DNA from: Thermomicrobiales bacterium
GTDB taxonomy: Bacteria > Chloroflexota > Chloroflexia > Thermomicrobiales > UBA6265
Reading direction: 5' to 3'
Length of the DNA: 11,425 nucleotides
Assembly (NCBI GenBank): GCA_025928535.1
Contig: JAICJJ010000034.1
Location: 1 to 11,425 of the forward strand
Shown: positions 1 to 7,200 of the stretch, in pieces
Layout of the letters: each line of letters opens with the position of its first letter
Position numbering within the stretch: the first letter of the stretch is position 1
Notes under the pieces: model-generated
The model's input: only the letters and a program-made list of their open reading frames with translations
Database searches by the model: none
What the model was told of the DNA's origin: nothing
Position numbers and translations under genes: made by a program

Positions 1-891
1 AAAATCGTCCATCCGGCTGTATTGCAGCAACACAGGTCGGCCCACCGCGACGGCGACCCCCGCCACCAGCGGCTCGATCAGCACGAACTTGCCGCCGAAC
101 CCGCCGCCCACCGGCATCGGCACGACGTCCACTTGCTGCGGCTCGAGCCCGACCGCGTCGGCCACCCGCGAGCGGCAGTAGAACGCCGCCTGGGTGCTGG
201 TGTAGACCGTCAATTCACCGAGCGGGCTGCCGGCTACCAGGCACGTTTGCGGTTCCATGTAGCCCTGGTGCACGGTCAGCGATTCGAATTCGTATTCCAC
301 GATCGCGGCGGCTTCGGCGAATCCCTGCTTGACGTCGCCGCGTTGGAAATGGACCGAGTTCGAGACATTCGGCGGCAACGGCTCGTCGTCCGCTTCCGCC
401 GGCCGCGCCGCGTCGGCGTTGTGCATCGCGGCTTCTTCTTCGTTGCCTTCCACGGCCGACAAGCGGACGCGCGGCGCATTGGGATCGAGCGCCGCGTCGA
501 GCGTGGCGACGACCGGCATCGGCTCGTAGTCGACATCGACCGCCGCGACGCCGTCTTGCGCGGCCGCGTCCGACTCCGCCAGCACCAGCGCCACGAACTG
601 CCCGGCGTAGAGGGCTTCGCCGAATGCGAAGGGCGATTTGCCCGCCGAAAGCGCCTTGCGCGTCGGTTCCGGCAGGTTGTCGCCGGTGATGACCGCGACG
701 ACGCCCGGCGTCGCCAGAGCCCGCGAGGCGTCGATGTTGCGCACGTGGGCATGGGCGTAGGCGCTGCCGACCGGCCGCGCATAGAGCAGACCCGGAATCT
801 GCAAATCGGCCGTGAACCGTTCCTGTCCCGTCAATTTGGGCGGCGTGTCTTGTCGCTTGACCCGCTGTCCCACCGCACGATAGGCCGCCAT
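1..891 (-). CDS. Molybdopterin-binding large subunit, xanthine dehydrogenase / CO dehydrogenase (CoxL-like) family; C-terminus outside window
   Basis: Minus-strand frame open from an ATG at 889-891 to the left edge: the first 297 residues of a protein usually about 750-800 long. It begins with the family's typical VGQRVKRQDTPPKLTG stretch. The a/b hammerhead domain covers roughly residues 18-130. The molybdopterin-binding domain starts near RGDVKQGF, continues through HQGYMEP and STQAAF, and reaches the glycine-rich VGGGFGGK loop that contacts the cofactor. The catalytic Glu and the substrate-defining loop lie beyond the edge, so substrate (CO, purine, aldehyde, nicotinate or other) cannot be told. 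Such subunits hydroxylate substrates at a Mo centre with FAD and 2Fe-2S partner subunits, none of which is visible here. A Glu/Ala-rich insert lies between the two domains. AGGGAG sits about 6 nt before the ATG; an in-frame ATG at 907-909 is a weaker alternative. Confidence 0.92.
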   Translation of the reverse strand, partial: MAAYRAVGQRVKRQDTPPKLTGQERFTADLQIPGLLYARPVGSAYAHAHVRNIDASRALATPGVVAVITGDNLPEPTRKALSAGKSPFAFGEALYAGQFVALVLAESDAAAQDGVAAVDVDYEPMPVVATLDAALDPNAPRVRLSAVEGNEEEAAMHNADAARPAEADDEPLPPNVSNSVHFQRGDVKQGFAEAAAIVEYEFESLTVHQGYMEPQTCLVAGSPLGELTVYTSTQAAFYCRSRVADAVGLEPQQVDVVPMPVGGGFGGKFVLIEPLVAGVAVAVGRPVLLQYSRMDDF

Positions 892-955
892 CGGTCGCTC
901 CCTCGCCATGCCATGGATCGCTCGTCGCGCCGCCGTCGCCGGGGCGCGGAAGCCG

Positions 956-964
956 ATTCTAGCA
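956..964 (-). promoter_or_regulatory. Extended -10 promoter of the molybdopterin subunit gene
   Basis: On the minus strand this reads TGC-TAGAAT, an extended -10 with 5 of 6 matches to TATAAT. It lies about 65 nt before the ATG at 889-891, in the 101-nt gap after the small gene that ends at 993. No good -35 hexamer is visible at 16-18 nt, which is tolerable with an extended -10. It suggests the dehydrogenase gene can be transcribed separately from the upstream cluster. Confidence 0.5.
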
Positions 965-992
965 TTGCGACGCTACGCCGACGGCGCCCGCC

Positions 993-1289
993 TTACTCGT
1001 TGGCGGCAAGCACCTCGTCGGGGCCCCACTCGCGCACCCGCAGCGGCCGCGGCGCGAGATGATCGAGAAAGCCGTATCGTTCGAGCATCGCCTCGATCTC
1101 GGCGGCGTTGTCGGCTTCCCAGAGGGAGAAAATGCGGTCGTCGTGCAAATCGGGCGACCAGGCCCGCAGCCAGCGCGGCGTGGCGCCTTCACGTTGCGAG
1201 TCGCGGGCGAGTTCGACCAACCGCGTCGGCGCCCGCACCGCCTCGTCGTCATCCGGTTTTGGCTCGTGAATGACCAGGTAGAGCGCCAC
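993..1289 (-). CDS. Small protein, possibly of the DUF4242-like ferredoxin-fold type
   Basis: A 98-residue protein with no signal peptide or membrane segment. I chose the GTG at 1287-1289 because GGAGGAG lies directly upstream with 4-5 nt spacing. A longer reading from the GTG at 1299-1301 would put that ribosome site inside the gene. The start MALYLVIHEPKP, the middle RIFSLWEADNAAEIEAMLER and the following YGFLDHL suggest a beta-alpha-beta plus beta-alpha-beta arrangement. Small dimeric ferredoxin-like proteins such as DUF4242 or DUF3303 have this layout, but I do not recognise the family with certainty and propose no function. It lies 53 nt after ricT on the same strand, so it is probably the last gene of that cluster. 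No clear terminator follows it. Confidence 0.75.
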   Translation of the reverse strand: MALYLVIHEPKPDDDEAVRAPTRLVELARDSQREGATPRWLRAWSPDLHDDRIFSLWEADNAAEIEAMLERYGFLDHLAPRPLRVREWGPDEVLAANE

Positions 1290-1342
1290 GTTCTCCTCCA
1301 CGGTCGCCCGGCAGGACCGTCCGGACCGGCGCGGCGTTCCGA

Positions 1343-2508
1343 TCAGCCGCGCCGGGAGCCGCGCCGGCGGCGTCGTCGTCGGCCTTGCGCCGCCGGCTCG
1401 TCTTGCGCCGCCTCGTCGTGAGGCGGCTCCGCTTCGTCCTCGTCGATCGCGGCCGGCGGCGCCGGCTCGCTCGCCGCGATTGGCACGGTTGGAGCCGGCG
1501 CCGGCGCCAGTTCGGCCGCTTCCGCGATCGACGAACGCAGGCCGAGTTCGGCGCTCGAATACACCGCATCGACGCCGTCCGCGTTCCGGACCGTGACCAG
1601 TTCCTTCAGCAATTGCAGCCCGATCACCTGCGCGGGGCCGGCCGGCGTGTCCACCATCTGTCCCAGCCGCGGCACGATCGCTTTCATCTGCTTGTATTGC
1701 TCGTTCTCATACGAGAGACAACAGAGGAGACGGCCGCAGACGCCAGACACCTTGGTCGGATTGAGCGGCAGGTCCTGCGTCTTCGCCATGTTCATCGAAA
1801 TTTCGGGATACACCGGCAGCCATGACGCACAGCAGAGCGTTCGGCCGCAGCGGCCGACGCCGCCGAGGAGCCGCGCTTCATCGCGCGGTCCAACCTGCCG
1901 CAACTCCACGCGCGCCTCGAATTCCGCGGCAAGGTCGCGCGCCAGCGCCCGCAACGTGCCGCCATCGACATGCCGTTCCCGCTCTGGCATCGAATAGTTC
2001 AGCACGAGCATCGAGCCGTCGAACGAATATTCGGCGCTGATCGGTTTGATCGCCGCGCCGCGCGCCCGCGCTCGCGCCCCGAATGCCCGGATCGCGCGTG
2101 ACGAGCCGCGGCGAAATTCCTCCATCCGCTGAACATCGCGGTCGTCCATCTTGCGTTGAATCGGATGCAAGTCGCCCTGCAACAGCGACAACCGCACCGC
2201 CTGCGGCGCGATGACGACCCGCCCCGCTTCCCGGCCCCGTCCCGTGTCGACGACCACCCAATCGCCGACGGCCAGATCGAGTCCGGCCGCGCGAAAATAG
2301 TAGGTCTGCCCGCTGTCGCGGAAGCGCACGCCGGCGACCCGCTCGGCCGGCTCGTGGTCCGAACTCGGTCCGAGGGCCGTCATCTCGTCGTGACAGCCGC
2401 ACTGGCCGACCGGCTCCCCCGCTTGCAGCCTCGCCTTGAAACGCTCCCGGGCGAGCGCCCGCGCTTCCTCGCGGTTGGCCGGCATTCCCGGCCAGCCGCC
2501 CTGCGCGC

Positions 2509-2512
<4 letters not shown>
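1343..2512 (-). CDS. ricT: RicT / PSP1-domain regulatory iron-sulfur protein
   Basis: A 389-residue protein of the PSP1 (YaaT/RicT) family. Residues about 56-325 are the conserved core. It contains both family cysteine signatures: GRCGRTLCC (C222, C227, C228) and SGVCGRLLCCLSYE (C259, C264, C265). In Bacillus these cysteines bind an Fe-S cluster in the RicA-RicF-RicT complex, which directs RNase Y mRNA processing; the role here is inferred from family. The core is longer than the roughly 275-residue Bacillus protein because of an extra N-terminal segment with a CGC motif (C38, C40) and a C-terminal tail. The tail is Ala/Pro/Glu-rich (about 333-376) and ends in seven consecutive arginines. The ATG at 2510-2512 overlaps the holB TGA (2509-2511) as ATGA, the usual coupling arrangement. 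Upstream in-frame ATGs at 2536 and 2644 lie inside holB and lack good ribosome sites. Confidence 0.93.
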
Positions 2513-3603
<1,091 letters not shown>

Positions 3604-3604
3604 G

Positions 3605-4360
3605 TCAGGCGGCTCGCCGCTTGACCGGCCGTCGCCGCGTCGTCGGTTGTTGCTGTTCGACGTGCTCGCCGGTGGCCAGCAGATCGACCAACGCCTTGCG
3701 GTCGTTCGCGGTCAGCGAGGGATCGACCGGCAACGTCCGGATCAATTCGAGCAGGCCATCGGCATTGGTGACCGGGAAATCGGGCTCTTCGACCTCGAGT
3801 TGGACATTCGGGCTCAAAAAGACGATCGCCGCATCGACATCGACCGCCTGGTTCGCCGCTTCGGTTTCCGCCTCGACCGCGGCCACGTCGGCCGACGCCT
3901 CGGCGGTCGGGTTGCCGAGTTGCGGTCCGCCCAGGCCGAACAGGCGGGAAAACCCGCCGCCGGTCTTGCGCCAGCGCCCGTTGCGGAATTCGACCGTGCC
4001 GGGCGTGTCGCGGACCGTCAGCGTCAGGATGCCGCCGGGATGCACGAGGGCGTGCTCCACGACATGCTTGCCGAGGGTCGCGTAGTGGACCAACCCGTAG
4101 CGGTCGCCCAACCCCTTCAAAACCGCGTCCAGCGCTTCGTCGTTGCGCGGCGAGCGATTCCATTTGGCGACCTGCTGCATGCCGAAATGAAACACGAGCG
4201 TCCCGGCAAGCAACGGCGCGTAGGCGATCAGGACGGCATTCGGATTGCCAGCCGTCGCCAACCAGAACGCGGAGCCGAGCAACGCCACGCCGGCCAGCGC
4301 CGAAAGGGTCGCGAGCCGCTTCTTCCGCTTGATGTATCCAACGTCTCGCACTACACGCAT
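3605..4360 (-). CDS. Membrane-anchored NERD-like protein with eroded nuclease motif
   Basis: A 251-residue protein. A basic N-terminus (KRKK) is followed by two hydrophobic segments (about 16-36 and 42-60) and then a cytoplasm-facing domain (about 72-212). That domain follows the NERD (nuclease-related) layout: the helix DEALDAVLKGL, then VEHALVHPGGILTLTVRD aligning with the family pattern iDHvvvgpkGvfviEtK, a GRW segment, an NPTAEA helix, and VFLSPNVQLEV. The family acidic/lysine active-site positions appear replaced (D to E, E to T, K to R), so catalysis is doubtful. The tail is Arg-rich (RRRPVKRR). AAGGA lies 5 nt before the ATG. It is the first gene of the cluster, one base ahead of holB, with its own promoter and a leader dyad. 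The family assignment rests on motif reading only. Confidence 0.72.
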   Translation of the reverse strand: MRVVRDVGYIKRKKRLATLSALAGVALLGSAFWLATAGNPNAVLIAYAPLLAGTLVFHFGMQQVAKWNRSPRNDEALDAVLKGLGDRYGLVHYATLGKHVVEHALVHPGGILTLTVRDTPGTVEFRNGRWRKTGGGFSRLFGLGGPQLGNPTAEASADVAAVEAETEAANQAVDVDAAIVFLSPNVQLEVEEPDFPVTNADGLLELIRTLPVDPSLTANDRKALVDLLATGEHVEQQQPTTRRRPVKRRAA

Positions 4361-4394
4361 GGTGATCCTTCATCGAGATGAGGCGACGACGGGG

Positions 4395-4429
4395 CGCAGG
4401 TCCGTTCTGCATGAAGTCGGCGACCTGCG
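4395..4429 (-). repeat. Inverted repeat in the leader of the NERD-like/holB/ricT cluster
   Basis: Two perfect 8-bp arms, CGCAGGTC (4395-4402) and GACCTGCG (4422-4429), enclose a 19-nt loop. The repeat lies between the predicted promoter (4454-4462) and the start codon at 4360. It could form a leader RNA hairpin or be a two-turn operator for a dimeric repressor. No T-run follows it, so it is not an intrinsic terminator. Confidence 0.5.
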
Positions 4430-4453
4430 AACGATCCGGTGGGACCGTTCCGC

Positions 4454-4462
4454 AGTCTAGCA
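4454..4462 (-). promoter_or_regulatory. Extended -10 promoter of the NERD-like/holB/ricT cluster
   Basis: On the minus strand this reads TGC-TAGACT, 18-26 nt past the stop of the DUF2085-like gene and about 95 nt before the ATG at 4360. It has the same ATGCTA core as the promoter at 956-964. No convincing -35 is seen. The predicted leader is about 87 nt and carries the inverted repeat at 4395-4429. Confidence 0.5.
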
Positions 4463-4481
4463 TAGCTCGCGCCATCCGCCG

Positions 4482-5303
4482 TTACGTCAGCGGTGATGGT
4501 CCAACGGCGGCTTCGAGCGCGAGCCGGCCGCACGCCGCCAGCGCCATGATGGCGACGGCGCCGAGCAGCGCCAGCGTGCCGGCGACGGCGGCGTCGCTCC
4601 AGGCGAGGCATCGTCGGTCCCGACCGAGCGCCAGCAAGCCGCTCGCCGCGAGCAACGCCGCGATCACGCCGCCCGCGGCAACCACGAGAAGCAGCGCGGC
4701 GGGCGCGTAGAAAACGCCAATGCCCGACAGCAGCGCCGCCGCGATCGGCAACTGGATCAGGCCAAGCAGACCCCACTCGCGCATCCCGGCGACGGCAGCC
4801 CGATTTTCGCCGGTTCGCCACAACGTGGTCGCCAGCAAGAAACAGAGCGCGGTCGCAAGGGCGGTCCCGGTCGCCAGTCCGGTCGCCAACCGGAGCGTGT
4901 TGTTCGGCGCATACGGCGTCGCGAAGCCGAGATCGCGCGCCAGCGAATTCGCCCCGTCCACCCCCATCGCCGCGACCGACGCCACGAGCGCGACGACGAC
5001 GCGCGGCGGCGGCAGGAGCCAGCCGCGAAATCGGCCGCGCCAGAAGAACCAGGCGGAGGTCGAGAGCGCGCCGGCATAGATGCCGGTCATCCGGGCGTCG
5101 AACGGCAGACGCTGCCCGCCGAGGATGAGGGAATGGCTCGGCGTCTGCGCGCACAGGCCATGGACCGCCAGATGCGCCTTGTCCGCGATCGAACCAGGAA
5201 AGGCGACGAAAAGAATCGCCAGCAATGCCGCCGTTCCCGGAAAGAGCCACGGCGCCAGCGTCGGCCGCGTCACCCGTCCTCGCGCGATGAACGATGTCGA
5301 CAC
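4482..5303 (-). CDS. DUF2085-like multi-pass membrane protein
   Basis: A protein of 273 residues from the GTG at 5301-5303, chosen because GAGG lies 5 nt upstream. A GTG at 5271-5273 (also with GAGGA) and an ATG at 5358-5360 (no ribosome site) are alternatives. It has about six or seven hydrophobic segments. After the first segment comes HGLCAQTPSHSLILGGQRLP then FDARMTGIYAG (residues about 48-79). This matches the DUF2085 signature HxxCHQxPxRS...PvCaRctGiY, but the His after the first Cys and both later Cys are replaced. The second family landmark is present too: VDGANSL, then NNTLRLATGLATG near 115-146. The family has no settled function and metal or redox binding has only been guessed. The C-terminal hydrophobic half extends beyond the core. 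It is transcribed divergently from the PAP2 gene. Confidence 0.78.
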   Translation of the reverse strand: MSTSFIARGRVTRPTLAPWLFPGTAALLAILFVAFPGSIADKAHLAVHGLCAQTPSHSLILGGQRLPFDARMTGIYAGALSTSAWFFWRGRFRGWLLPPPRVVVALVASVAAMGVDGANSLARDLGFATPYAPNNTLRLATGLATGTALATALCFLLATTLWRTGENRAAVAGMREWGLLGLIQLPIAAALLSGIGVFYAPAALLLVVAAGGVIAALLAASGLLALGRDRRCLAWSDAAVAGTLALLGAVAIMALAACGRLALEAAVGPSPLT

Positions 5304-5350
5304 GCTTGCCTCGATTCCCCGGTCGGGATCGCCATTCGAGTCGTGGCCGA

Positions 5351-5359
5351 ACCGTACCA
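5351..5359 (-). promoter_or_regulatory. Possible extended -10 for the DUF2085-like gene
   Basis: On the minus strand this reads TGG-TACGGT, which fits TGnTAnnnT and lies about 48 nt before the chosen GTG start. It would place transcription initiation downstream of the ATG at 5360, consistent with the GTG start. The hexamer is weak and no -35 is seen, so this is only a candidate. Confidence 0.25.
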
Positions 5360-5419
5360 TGCGAAGTGCGCCAGATGGCCCCAGCCATGATCGACGCGGG
5401 AACGCTCCCGCGCCGCCGA

Positions 5420-5449
5420 TTGACATCCTGGGCGGCCCTCGACTACACC
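5420..5449 (+). promoter_or_regulatory. Promoter of the PAP2 phosphatase gene
   Basis: A perfect -35 TTGACA (5420-5425), an 18-nt spacer, then TACACC (5444-5449) as a -10 with only partial match. Initiation would fall near 5456, giving a leader of about 36 nt before the ATG at 5492. This is the only canonical -35 box I found in the window. It helps choose the short PAP2 start over in-frame ATGs at 5294 and 5387. Confidence 0.5.
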
Positions 5450-5491
5450 TGCGGTCCGGTCTGGAACACGCCGCGAGAAAGGTCAGGCGCG

Positions 5492-6277
5492 ATGCGAAGC
5501 GGGCGTTCGGGAACGATCTGGCCACGCGGCATCGAATTACCGCACGAAACGCCGACCGGCCGCCTTTCGACCCGGGAGGTCTTCCCGCCGCGCGTGGCGC
5601 TCGCCCGCGGGCGGCGCGCCATCGGCGTCGCCGGGGTCGCCCTGGCGGCGTTCGCGCTCCTCTTCACGATCGTCAAGCGGCAGCGCAGCGACTTCGTCGA
5701 TCGCCGCGTGACGGTCGCGCTCCAGCGCAACCAGCAACCCTGGCTTCGCCGGTCGATGCAAGCGGTTTCGTGGCCCGGATTCGCCCCCGCCAGCGCCGTC
5801 ATCCCGGCGGGGCTTGTCGGCGTCTGGCTGGCGTTCGGCTTTCCGCTCGAAGCCGCGTTCCAACTCGCGGGCTGGGGAACGTCGCTGATTTCATTTTCGG
5901 TCAAGCGGGCGATGCGGCGGCCCCGACCCCATCCCGAGCATGTTCGCGTCTCGCCAGCGCGACTCGGCGACACGTCATTTCCCAGCGGGCACGTCCTGAA
6001 TTACGTCGGGATTTACGGCTCGTTCGGCTATCTCGCCGCGACGTTGATCCGACCGGATCGCGTCCGACGCCCGCTCGTTGCGCTGTGCGCCGGATTGATC
6101 GCGTTAGTCGGCCCGAGCCGCATCTATCTCGGCCACCACTGGCTGACCGACGTGACCGCGTCCTATCTGCTCGGGTTGTCGTACCTGCTCGGCACGACGG
6201 CGCTCTACCGACGAGCGAAGATTCGCCTGCTCGGCTCGTTCAAGTCGGACCCGGCCCGCATCGCCCGCGAGTCCTAG
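5492..6277 (+). CDS. PAP2-family integral membrane phosphatase
   Basis: A 261-residue membrane phosphatase that removes phosphate from a lipid phosphate such as phosphatidate or an undecaprenyl-pyrophosphate-like substrate; the exact substrate cannot be read from sequence. All three catalytic motifs are intact: KRAMRRPRP (K138, R145, P146), PSGH (165-168, with H168) and SRIYLGHHWLTD (S209, R210, H216, D220). H216 is the expected nucleophile, and H168 and D220 assist it. Hydrophobic segments lie near 43-60, 95-117, 121-137, 170-187, 195-208 and 221-236. The ATG at 5492-5494 follows a purine-rich AAAGG about 9 nt upstream and fits the promoter at 5420-5449. An in-frame extension upstream lacks a ribosome site and would run through the promoter. 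The gene stands alone and converges on the Tat-exported protein gene. Confidence 0.92.
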   Translation: MRSGRSGTIWPRGIELPHETPTGRLSTREVFPPRVALARGRRAIGVAGVALAAFALLFTIVKRQRSDFVDRRVTVALQRNQQPWLRRSMQAVSWPGFAPASAVIPAGLVGVWLAFGFPLEAAFQLAGWGTSLISFSVKRAMRRPRPHPEHVRVSPARLGDTSFPSGHVLNYVGIYGSFGYLAATLIRPDRVRRPLVALCAGLIALVGPSRIYLGHHWLTDVTASYLLGLSYLLGTTALYRRAKIRLLGSFKSDPARIARES

Positions 6278-6296
6278 CGGATGCGACGCGCCAATC

Positions 6297-6372
6297 GTCA
6301 TCCTGGGTCGCAGCGAAGCATCCCGGCCTCATCACCAGGAAGGACGAGACCCTTCGCGTGGCTCACGACGAC
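6297..6372. repeat. Imperfect palindromic (REP/MITE-like) element between convergent genes
   Basis: The left arm (6297-6322) starts GTCATCCTGGGTCGCAGCGA. The reverse complement of the right arm (6346-6372) starts GTCGTCGTGAGCCACGCGAA. The arms match at most positions, making a 76-bp imperfect palindrome. The core GTCATCCTGRG-CGCAGCGAAG-RTC resembles the short dispersed palindromes I associate with environmental Chloroflexota genomes; that resemblance is from memory. There is no coding capacity. It lies 19 nt after the PAP2 stop and 20 nt before the stop of the convergent gene, so it may also end transcription from either side. Confidence 0.6.
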
Positions 6373-6392
6373 CATTTGGACGTGTCAACCAA

Positions 6393-6926
6393 TCATCGAA
6401 TGCGAAAGGTCTTGTCGAAGAATTTCCCCGTCTTTTGACCCTGCGCGCTCGTGCAGACATAATGGTCCATCAATTTCTTGCCTTTGTTCTTGTTGCCGCC
6501 GGTCGCGCAAAACAGGTACATCGAATCGAGCTCGCAGTTCGGTCCCTGGACATTCGTCCCGACGACTTGAATCCGGTCGCCGATCTTCGCGTTGAATTGA
6601 ATCGGATGAAAATGCGCGCCGCTCGGACCATTCGGCGTGCCGTTGTGATCGTCGAGCAACACCCGCCATTGCGAGGGGTTGGCTCCCTTTGGCTTGAGGG
6701 TGATCTGCACATCGTCGTCGATATGCTTGAACTGCTTGGTCGGCTTCTTGCCAGCCGCCAGAATGAAGCGCTGGCAATTCGCCGGCAGCCGGCTCGCCTC
6801 GGTTTCGTCGCGCGCCGACACGCCCAACGCCGCCGCGCCGGCCGCCGCAGCGCTCCGCAGCAGCGTTCGGCGATCGACGCCCGTTACCAGACGCCGCGCA
6901 AGCGCATCGAATCGTCGGCTGTTCAT
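6393..6926 (-). CDS. Small Tat-exported protein of unknown function, possibly cupredoxin-like
   Basis: A 177-residue protein. The N-terminus carries VDRRTLLRS (R19, R20) followed by an Ala-rich stretch to about residue 37, a twin-arginine export signal, so the protein is probably folded before export. The mature part of roughly 135 residues looks all-beta. It has GAHFHPIQF (H105, H107), AKIGDRIQVVGTN (113-125), and four cysteines (C51, C131, C140, C158) that could form two disulfides. The IGDRIQVV segment resembles the strand of cupredoxin-like folds, and the two histidines could bind metal, but a full copper site is not evident. I do not recognise a named family. Purine-rich GAGGGAAGGGG precedes the ATG at 6924-6926. 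Divergent from ileS across a 274-nt gap; convergent with the PAP2 gene. Confidence 0.8.
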   Translation of the reverse strand: MNSRRFDALARRLVTGVDRRTLLRSAAAAGAAALGVSARDETEASRLPANCQRFILAAGKKPTKQFKHIDDDVQITLKPKGANPSQWRVLLDDHNGTPNGPSGAHFHPIQFNAKIGDRIQVVGTNVQGPNCELDSMYLFCATGGNKNKGKKLMDHYVCTSAQGQKTGKFFDKTFRIR

Positions 6927-6978
6927 TGCCCCTTCCCTCTCGTTCGTCGTCCGTCCAACCCGCCCCCACGCGCGGCCA

Positions 6979-7018
6979 GACGTCGTTTTTGACGCGTCAT
7001 TCCTAAAGGTTACGTCAA
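6979..7018. promoter_or_regulatory. Cluster of TGACG-type palindromic sites, candidate operator
   Basis: Between the divergent Tat-protein gene and ileS there is a perfect 10-bp palindrome TGACGCGTCA (6990-6999). It is flanked by the palindrome GACGTC (6979-6984) and by ACGTCAA (7012-7018, reading TTGACGT on the minus strand). The spacing suggests binding of one or more dimeric regulators. They lie upstream of the predicted ileS promoter and on the 5' side of the Tat-protein gene. I see no clear minus-strand -10 in this stretch. Confidence 0.35.
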
Positions 7019-7038
7019 TCGGGCGGCCGCCGGATTCA

Positions 7039-7068
7039 TTGCGCCGCGCTCCCCCACGATGCTACCTT
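7039..7068 (+). promoter_or_regulatory. Candidate ileS promoter
   Basis: TGC-TACCTT (7060-7068) is an extended -10 in an ATGCTA context like those at 956, 4454 and 10494. A weak -35, TTGCGC (7039-7044), lies 18 nt upstream. Initiation near 7075 would give a 125-nt leader containing the terminator at 7126-7152. Confidence 0.42.
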
Positions 7069-7115
7069 GTTCCCTTGCAGCGGCGCAGGCGACCCGTCGA
7101 GCAATCAAACGCGGC

Positions 7116-7152
7116 GCGGGTTTGCCCGTCCTCACGACGAGGACGGCTTTTT
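7116..7152 (+). terminator. Intrinsic terminator in the ileS leader with competing hairpin (attenuator)
   Basis: CCGTCCTC (7126-7133) pairs perfectly with GAGGACGG (7139-7146) around an ACGAC loop, followed after one C by five T (7148-7152). This is a textbook rho-independent terminator, yet it lies 48 nt upstream of the ileS start and downstream of its likely promoter, with no plus-strand gene before it. A competing hairpin, GCGGG (7116-7120) with CCCGT (7125-7129), would sequester half of the terminator's left arm. The arrangement matches attenuation of an aminoacyl-tRNA synthetase gene. It also resembles the terminator end of T-box leaders, but no UGGN-containing T-box bulge or specifier stem is visible. 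Confidence 0.75.
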
Positions 7153-7200
7153 GCATGGATCGCCATTTTCCGAGAGACGCCAGGAACGAGGATCTTCCAC

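Noticed and set aside
22..1062. Plus-strand open frame of 346 codons at the left edge
   Set aside because: Arg/His-rich composition without motifs, antisense to the molybdopterin subunit whose minus-strand frame has clear family sequence to the window edge.
1312..1328. GGACC repeats with a GTCCGGAC palindrome between ricT and the small gene
   Set aside because: Short GC-rich self-complementarity without a T-run; expected by chance at this base composition.
5080..6438. Plus-strand open frame of 452 codons overlapping the PAP2 gene
   Set aside because: A different frame from the one carrying all three PAP2 motifs; it crosses the divergent promoter region and the palindromic element.
7018..7106. 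AUC triplets (7018-7020 and 7104-7106) as a T-box isoleucine specifier
   Set aside because: No stem I with the conserved flanking motifs can be drawn around either one, and the space between the second and the terminator is too short for a T-box domain.
6679..7200. N-terminal extension of ileS to an upstream ATG
   Set aside because: The extension is antisense to the Tat-protein gene, runs through the promoter and terminator, and is not IleRS-like. The ATG at 7201 has a good ribosome site and the normal IleRS start.
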